This document shows positions 58,825 through 64,000 of a DNA stretch of 64,000 bases, piece by piece. The notes beneath the pieces are model-generated. The model made no database searches. It had not been told where the DNA came from and saw only the letters and a list, made by a program, of their open reading frames with translations. The translations under genes and the position numbers were made by a program. This DNA comes from Heterocephalus glaber. Taxonomy: Eukaryota > Chordata > Mammalia > Rodentia > Bathyergidae. Position 1 is the first letter of the stretch, and every line of letters begins with the position of its first letter. The stretch is from the NCBI RefSeq assembly GCF_000247695.1, contig NW_004624742.1, forward strand, positions 6,312,715 through 6,376,714, given 5' to 3'.

Positions 58825-59384
58825 GGCCCCTGTGGTCAGGGTGGTCAGCATGACCAGTAAGACAAAGATGAGATTAATGAATTCCTTAACTAGGCAACCA
58901 GGGTGGCCTTCCAGATGTCCTTGGAGGGCAGGTGGCCAAAAATAAAATGCAGCCCTTGAAAGCAAAAGCAGAACGCAACATGGTCAAGGATGATGAGAAA
59001 AATTGGGCCCAGAGCAATGCGATAAAAATTATAGAGTACAGAGATAAAGCAGCAATGTCTTGAATGTAATCCAAACGAGTGGGTGCCAAACTCGCCATTG
59101 CAATAGTTACTTGCAGAGCTTGTTAGCAATGCAGCTTCTTTAGTTTCAATTTAGGAACTTAGAGTTAAATTTAGAACTTAGTTTTGGATTCAACCAATCT
59201 GGTTTGGGATCAAAAGACACCCTTCCTCAGCCGAGGAAATTTGATTAAAAAATGATCATCAAAAAATCTACCCGATAAAAGCAGCAGAAAGCCATTTGGA
59301 CAGACCTTTTTGAAGCAAAGTGTTGGCAATGTAACAACTTCTATTTTTAAGAAATAGCAGAAGGAGTCTAGAAAACAGTTTTAC
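58825..59384. other. Unassigned sequence between the duplicated segments
   Basis: Not recognised as a known repeat. A minus-strand frame at 58890-59129 (79 codons) is rich in Phe, Leu and Ile but matches no family I know. Confidence 0.35.
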
Positions 59385-59680
59385 AGGACTTATTTGTTGA
59401 TACCTGCCTTGTACAAGGTATCAGGCCAGGTACTGAAAATGTAAAAGGGTAGAAGTGAATAACAAATTAAAACAGACTTGGTTCTTGTCATAACAAAACT
59501 TACATTCTAGATTGAAAATTGATATTAACAATCATGTGTTAGTATTATGCAGTTGTATGAATATAATCATAAAAGGAAGAAATACATACAGGGTATTAAA
59601 ACAGGACAGGAGTTGGGTAGCTCAGTGGTAGAGCATGTGCTTAGCATGTGTAAAGTCCTGGATTCCATCCATAGCAGAGA

Positions 59681-59744
<64 letters not shown>

Positions 59745-59850
59745 AACAGTGGAAAAATAATAGAGAAATAACAGAGGAGCCCAAGACTGGGAGATCAAGC
59801 AAAAATCCTTTGAGGAAACGAAATGTAATTTCAGATCTGAAGGTTGAGTT
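59385..59850 (-). mobile_element. L2-like ancient LINE fragment with SINE insertion
   Basis: 'CTTATTTGTTGATACCTGCC', 'CAGGCCAGGTACTGAAAATG' and, after the SINE, 'TTTCAGATCTGAAGGTTGAG' fit the antisense L2-type layout. Confidence 0.5.
59606..59740 (+). repeat. ID-type SINE with (GA)n tail
   Basis: 'GGAGTTGGGTAGCTCAGTGG', TAGAGCATGTGCTTAGCATG and a B-box-like GGATTCCATCC: the older GGTAGAG subfamily. The tail is about 25 GA units (59688-59740). Confidence 0.85.
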
Positions 59851-59870
59851 AATGATACATCATGTATCCA

Positions 59871-60063
59871 TGATACATCATGTCATTTCATCCTCATAGC
59901 ATCTCTCAGGTAGGGAAGGCAGCTATTATTACTGTAACTAAGATGAAGAAAAGTAAAAATTTCAAAGTCATACAAATAGCAAACAACTCTTTATAGATCC
60001 CAAATCTGGACTTCTTCTTTTTCACTGTCTCTAAAGTTAGATCTCAGAATTGTGACAATGTGT
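59871..60063 (-). repeat. MIR-like segment, second copy of a direct duplication
   Basis: Matches 58633-58824 over its full length in the same orientation; the centre-to-centre distance is about 1.24 kb. Confidence 0.7.
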
Positions 60064-60129
60064 CTATTTTTATTCCAATATTACGATGTCTAAATTATTG
60101 TGTTATAATAAGTTTTAGTGTTTGGTAGT

Positions 60130-60405
60130 TGTTATAGTTTGGATAAAAAATGTTGTCCCAAAGTCTCATGTGTTCAGAAGTGGGACTTTGGGAAGGTGAT
60201 TAGATCATGGGGCACTAACCTCATCAACAGATTAATTCATTGATGAGATTACAGCTGGATGGGCTATTAGGAGGGGGGACCAAGTTGGAGAAAGTAGGCC
60301 ACCAGGGGTGTGACTTAGAAGGTTATGTCTTTACTCTGGCCCTTCCTCTGTTCTCTGCTTCCCTGATGCCTTGAGTTGAGCAGATTTCCTCTACCAGTAA
60401 GGAGC
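60130..60405 (+). mobile_element. MaLR LTR, 5' part
   Basis: 'TTGTTATAGTTTGGATAAAA', 'CCCAAAGTCTCATGTGTTC', 'GGAAGGTGATTAGATCATGG', 'GATTAATTCATTGATGAG': sense MST/MLT-like LTR beginning, cut off near 60405. Confidence 0.65.
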
Positions 60406-60419
60406 AAATAAACTGGGAC

Positions 60420-61115
60420 AGGCATTTCATAAACATTCTAGACTCTTTGTAATAAGAGAAATACAAATTAAAACCACAATGGGGTACTACTTCATACCTG
60501 ACACTTTAAAAATTAACAATATGGTACCGAGAATTATCTAGGAATGTGGAGCAAATAGCAGGAGTGTAAATTGGTACAAGCACTTTGAAAAGTAACTGGG
60601 CAGTATTTGGCAAAATTGAACATGTGCATAGTGTATGATTCTGAGATTCTACTCCTAGTTATAGCATACCAAATACAAATACATTCATAAGTGCACTAAG
60701 ATATGTATATATATATGAATGTTCATAGCAACGCTATGTATAATAGCCCCTGAATACAAATGACCAAAATATCCATCAATGGAATGATTAAACAAATTTG
60801 GTGTTTTCTTGAAATGGAACACTAGATAACAATTAAAGTCAATAAGTATAGTACATGAAACAATCATAAACATGACATTGATCAAAGGAAGTCAGTCACA
60901 TAAGAGTACATATTGCATGATTCAATTTATATAATGTTCAAGTGCAGGCAATATTAATTCATGGAGGTTACATTTGGAAGGCAATCATTATTTTATTTCT
61001 TCTTTGGAGATGGTGTGTTCATATTATAAGAATTATGAAGCTGTATACTTACAATTTTTGTACTTTTCTGTATGTTTGTATGTTATAGCTCAATTAAAGC
61101 ATATCCTTAAGAAAT
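60420..61115 (+). mobile_element. Old L1 3' end
   Basis: 'AATACAAATTAAAACCACAA', GGGGTACTACTTCATACC, 'GGAGTGTAAATTGGTACAAG', 'CATCAATGGAATGATTAAAC', 'GATTCAATTTATATAATGTTC' in order, ending in AATTAAAGC near 61090. Replaces most of ORF2 with only its terminal part. Confidence 0.8.
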
Positions 61116-61257
61116 GAGATTGTCTAAATCTCTAGCTCTCTTTCTTTAGTGAGAAGATATTAGTGGCTACAACCTGGATAGTAACTTGAAAAAAAAAATT
61201 TTTATTGGCTGGGCATGGGGAACATTTTTGTTAATTGCTTATTAGTTCTTTATGTGT

Positions 61258-61348
61258 CTCTTTTTTCTTGTACTGGAGATCGAACTCGGGTCTTTGCACT
61301 TGAGTGGCAGGAGGCAGAACCACTGAGCTAAATCCTCAGCCCTTTTTT
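61258..61348 (-). repeat. ID-family SINE
   Basis: Antisense: CTTGTACTGGAGATCGAACTC, 'GGAGGCAGAACCACTGAGC', TAAATCCTCAGCCC. Confidence 0.85.
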
Positions 61349-62469
61349 AAAAAAAATTAGTAATAGAAATTACTACAGTTAAGTGTTTCATTGAAGTGTT
61401 TGAAATTTATATTTTATGTGATTTAGATTTTTTTACATAATTACAGTACTTTGAATCCAAAGTTGAATCAAAGAATATTTAGGTACAATTGAAAAAAATC
61501 TTATCTGACATATTAATTAAGGTAGGCAAAGCTACAGTGTAGTAACAATGTTTTCCCCTCCCCTGTATGCCCCCCACCCAATTCCCAAATTTCAATGGCT
61601 TAAAACAACAAAAGTTTATTTCTAGCGCTTATCACAAACTAATTAAATGTTGAGCAGGAGCCTTCTACCTGTGATTCTGTCAGAGGCCTATCAATCAGAG
61701 GCCTATCAATCCTTTCACTGCCTAGAAAGAGGGATGGCAAGGGTTAAAGAAAAAAAGACACTTGTGTAATTTCGAAGTATATGGGGGGCCAGGAAGTCAG
61801 TGACTCATAGTAGGCAAAGACAAAGACACTCTGAGCTTGCCACTATTTATTAGGTTGGTTCATAGGGAGCATCAGATGACTCATAGGACAGTGATAATCC
61901 TGAGTTCACAAGGATCTTATGCTGATGTAATCTTGCCCTCGAGCATCACAACATCCTGGGACCAGAATGGCTCCCAACATGGTTCAGGGACCCAGTCTTC
62001 TTTTGTCTAATGGCTCTGCTTTCCTATAGGTCCTTGAGATCTCCCTGCATCCTACAAAGAGAATGGAAAAGATGTACTTTCTTTTAACTGCCAGGGCTCA
62101 AGGATGACGCAACCCTTATAATCATATAATAAGAATTAGTCATTTGGTCTTGTAAAATACAATGGAGCTGGGAAATGTTGCAAGCTCTGTGCTGAGAAAC
62201 AGCACACACACTTAGGTATCTTTGACACATCTGGAACCCAAGATGGATCATAGGATTGCTATGGAAGTGCTTAGCAAGGAACTCCAGGAAGAGGGAATTC
62301 TAGCAGAAATAGTTATAAAATGGCCTTTTAATCAGGAATCCTACCACATATAAAGTTGGAAAAAGAAATATCCTTTCCTTTCATGATTTGAGAGAAAGGT
62401 CTTGTGTGGAAGATATCAACTAAAAGGAAAATTGAGATGGAGACTCTATTGTAATGGAAAAAGGAATAT
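61349..62469. other. Mostly unrecognised; weak LTR-like start
   Basis: 'AATGGCTTAAAACAACAAAAG' near 61593 resembles the edge of an old LTR-type repeat. A 15-bp tandem duplication CAGAGGCCTATCAAT lies at 61681-61710. No gene seen. Confidence 0.4.
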
Positions 62470-62512
62470 ATCTTTTTTTTTGGTACCAGGAATTGAACTC
62501 AGGGCCTCGAGG
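62470..62512 (-). repeat. Truncated ID SINE
   Basis: T-run plus TTGGTACCAGGAATTGAACTC only; the A-box half is missing. Confidence 0.65.
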
Positions 62513-63404
62513 TTAAATATTTGGAGCAGACTATGGGAAGTTAGTGAATTTGGGAGATATCGTACAGGTCAGGGAGACCAGGGAGACAAAGCAGAGAAGA
62601 CTATGGAATATTTTGCATTCTTTGCTAAGAGTAGAGTAAGCCAAAAACATAGCACATATTTCACCAAAAGAGTTAAATTTTCATAGGAAATGCTGAAACT
62701 TAGTTACCTCCCAATGTCCCTGCAAAAAGATCTGTACTTAATGGTAATAATATTAACATAGCAAAACATGTTGGGAAACAACAGTTATTTAAGTAAGGGC
62801 ACCTCCTGGCATTGTTCAAAACGAAGTTCCTGAGCCTGTTTGCTTCACTTTGAGAGAGACTGGAAAGAAGATGGGAGGGGTTTGTATTAGAGACAAAGAA
62901 TGAGGTCAGGCGGTGAAGAATGTGAATTATTTAAAGATGTTTACTTTTGGCTCATTTAAAGGCACTTCTGGAACAAAGCATATATCTGTTATTTTTTATG
63001 TCGACCTTGGTCAAAGTAATTGTAGACAATAACTTATATTTACATTGTTCTGCTGCCTAATCAACTGATGGCTTCCTAGAAGGAATCTTATAGGAATGGC
63101 ATGTGTTCATTCGTCTGGTGCCCTGTGAAAAAGAGTTGGGGGCAAGAAATTGAACCTGCTGCTTAAACTGTTCTCCAAACCCTTGCTACCATCTAAAAGA
63201 GCTGAGACTGAATCCAAGGTGTGTTAGTTAGGATAAGGTTAGCCTGCTGAAACAAAGACATCTAATATTGGCTCCATTTTAAAAAGAAGATAAAGTTTCA
63301 TTCCTCTTTCATGGAATAGGCTACTGTGCTACAGGTTGGCAGACAGCTCTTGTGAATGCAATAATTGTGCAACCCATGTTCCACCCTTCCTGTTGCCCCT
63401 CCCT
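62513..63404. other. No recognisable feature
   Basis: Nothing recognised; frames are short. Confidence 0.35.
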
Positions 63405-63617
63405 CCCTCCCTCCCTCCTTCCCTACCCTCACCCCTGCACTGGAGATTGAATCCAGAGTCTTTGCACAGAGGTAATCCCCAGCCCTTTTTATTTTTTATT
63501 TTGAGACAGGGTCCCACTAGGTCGCTAAGTTGTCCAGTCTAGGCTTGAACTTGTGATCCTTCTGCCTCAGCCTACGAGTGCTAGGATTTACAGGCATGTT
63601 TCAACACTCCTGGCTAA
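63405..63617 (-). repeat. B1-dID composite SINE next to (CCCT)n
   Basis: After CCCT repeats (63400-63425), antisense ID 'TGCACTGGAGATTGAATCC' is joined to antisense B1 'TTTGAGACAGGGTCCCACTA', 'GCTAAGTTGTCCAG', GGCATGTTTCAACACTCC. Confidence 0.8.
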
Positions 63618-63888
63618 CAGAGTGTATTTTAATGTCTAAGCCAAAATTGACACACTCTACTTTCATCAAATTTTGTTAATAGGAGTTCAGCCATGTGGCT
63701 ACAATTAATTGCACATGGAAGTTATAAATAGTATCCCTAGAAGATAAGCCCTATAATAACTTTGGAAAATGGAAAAATGGATTTTGGTGGACATCTGGCA
63801 TTATTTATCTAGGGAAGATAGAGGAAGTAAAATAGAATCATTAAAATTATTTTACATATATTATTGAAGCAATACGTAGGGGCTGGGG

Positions 63889-63905
63889 ATGTAGTATTTT
63901 TGGGG
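63889..63905 (+). repeat. ID head fragment cut by an L1
   Basis: GGGGCTGGGGATGTAG is the start of an ID SINE that stops where a T-rich tract and antisense L1 begin. Confidence 0.5.
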
Positions 63906-64000
63906 TTTTTTTTTCCCCATTAAATTTATTGGTACATTTTAGGTATAAAATACAGTTACATTCATCATTGGGATCTTGTACCATTACATGAGTCTTTTGG
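63906..64000 (-). mobile_element. L1 3' end, antisense, running off the window
   Basis: T-run then 'AAATTTATTGGTACATTTTA' and 'ACATTCATCATTGGGATC', matching the L1 3' terminus at 55340 and (inverted) 52200-52260. Confidence 0.75.

Overview
This window looks like rodent nuclear DNA from a draft assembly: it holds a 770-base run of N and very many B1 (7SL-derived), ID (tRNA-derived) and composite B1-dID SINEs, together with L1, MIR, L2 and MaLR repeats. B1-dID composites together with an ID subfamily reading GGTTCC after the A box fit a rodent outside the mouse/rat group. I cannot name the species from sequence alone. I see no intact protein-coding gene; the window reads as intergenic or deep intronic DNA, a stratigraphy of mobile elements plus one large retrocopied gene.

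Layout. 1-9 kb: AT-rich DNA with MIR, an MLT1-type LTR, ID and B1-dID SINEs, two local tandem duplications, a MER5A-like DNA transposon and LTR-like blocks. 9-12.5 kb: a four-layer nest in which an old L1 is split by a B1-dID SINE, that SINE is split by a two-LTR MaLR element with a tRNA-Leu-type primer binding site, and the MaLR interior carries an ID SINE. 12.5-36.8 kb: scattered LTRs, L1 3' ends, L2, MIR, B1 and ID copies separated by stretches where I see nothing. 36.8-40.2 kb: a HAL1-like half-LINE, then the broken remains of a piggyBac transposase whose cysteine-rich C-terminal end and 3' flank are present in three degenerate tandem copies; the third copy carries a short U6 snRNA-derived insertion.

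40.2-52.3 kb is the most striking region. A plus-strand L1 with a decayed ORF2 and four ID insertions is interrupted at 44511-51609 by a processed retrocopy of the HIC2 zinc-finger repressor mRNA (GC-rich 5' UTR, BTB domain, GLDLSKK CtBP motif, five C2H2 fingers, about 4 kb of 3' UTR, ATTAAA signal, A-rich tail). A perfect 18-bp target-site duplication flanks it and the L1 3' UTR resumes on the far side. The retrocopy has at least three frameshifts and a premature stop. Its 3' UTR was itself interrupted by an antisense L1 fragment that contains the assembly gap. 52.3-64 kb: MIR, L2, B1, ID and L1 3' ends, a MIR-like direct duplication and an L1 3' end running off the window.

Nothing here acts together as a pathway or operon; the content is a history of insertions. 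Family names come from recognition of well-known consensus features without a database search, so subfamily names and the ends of old repeats are approximate.
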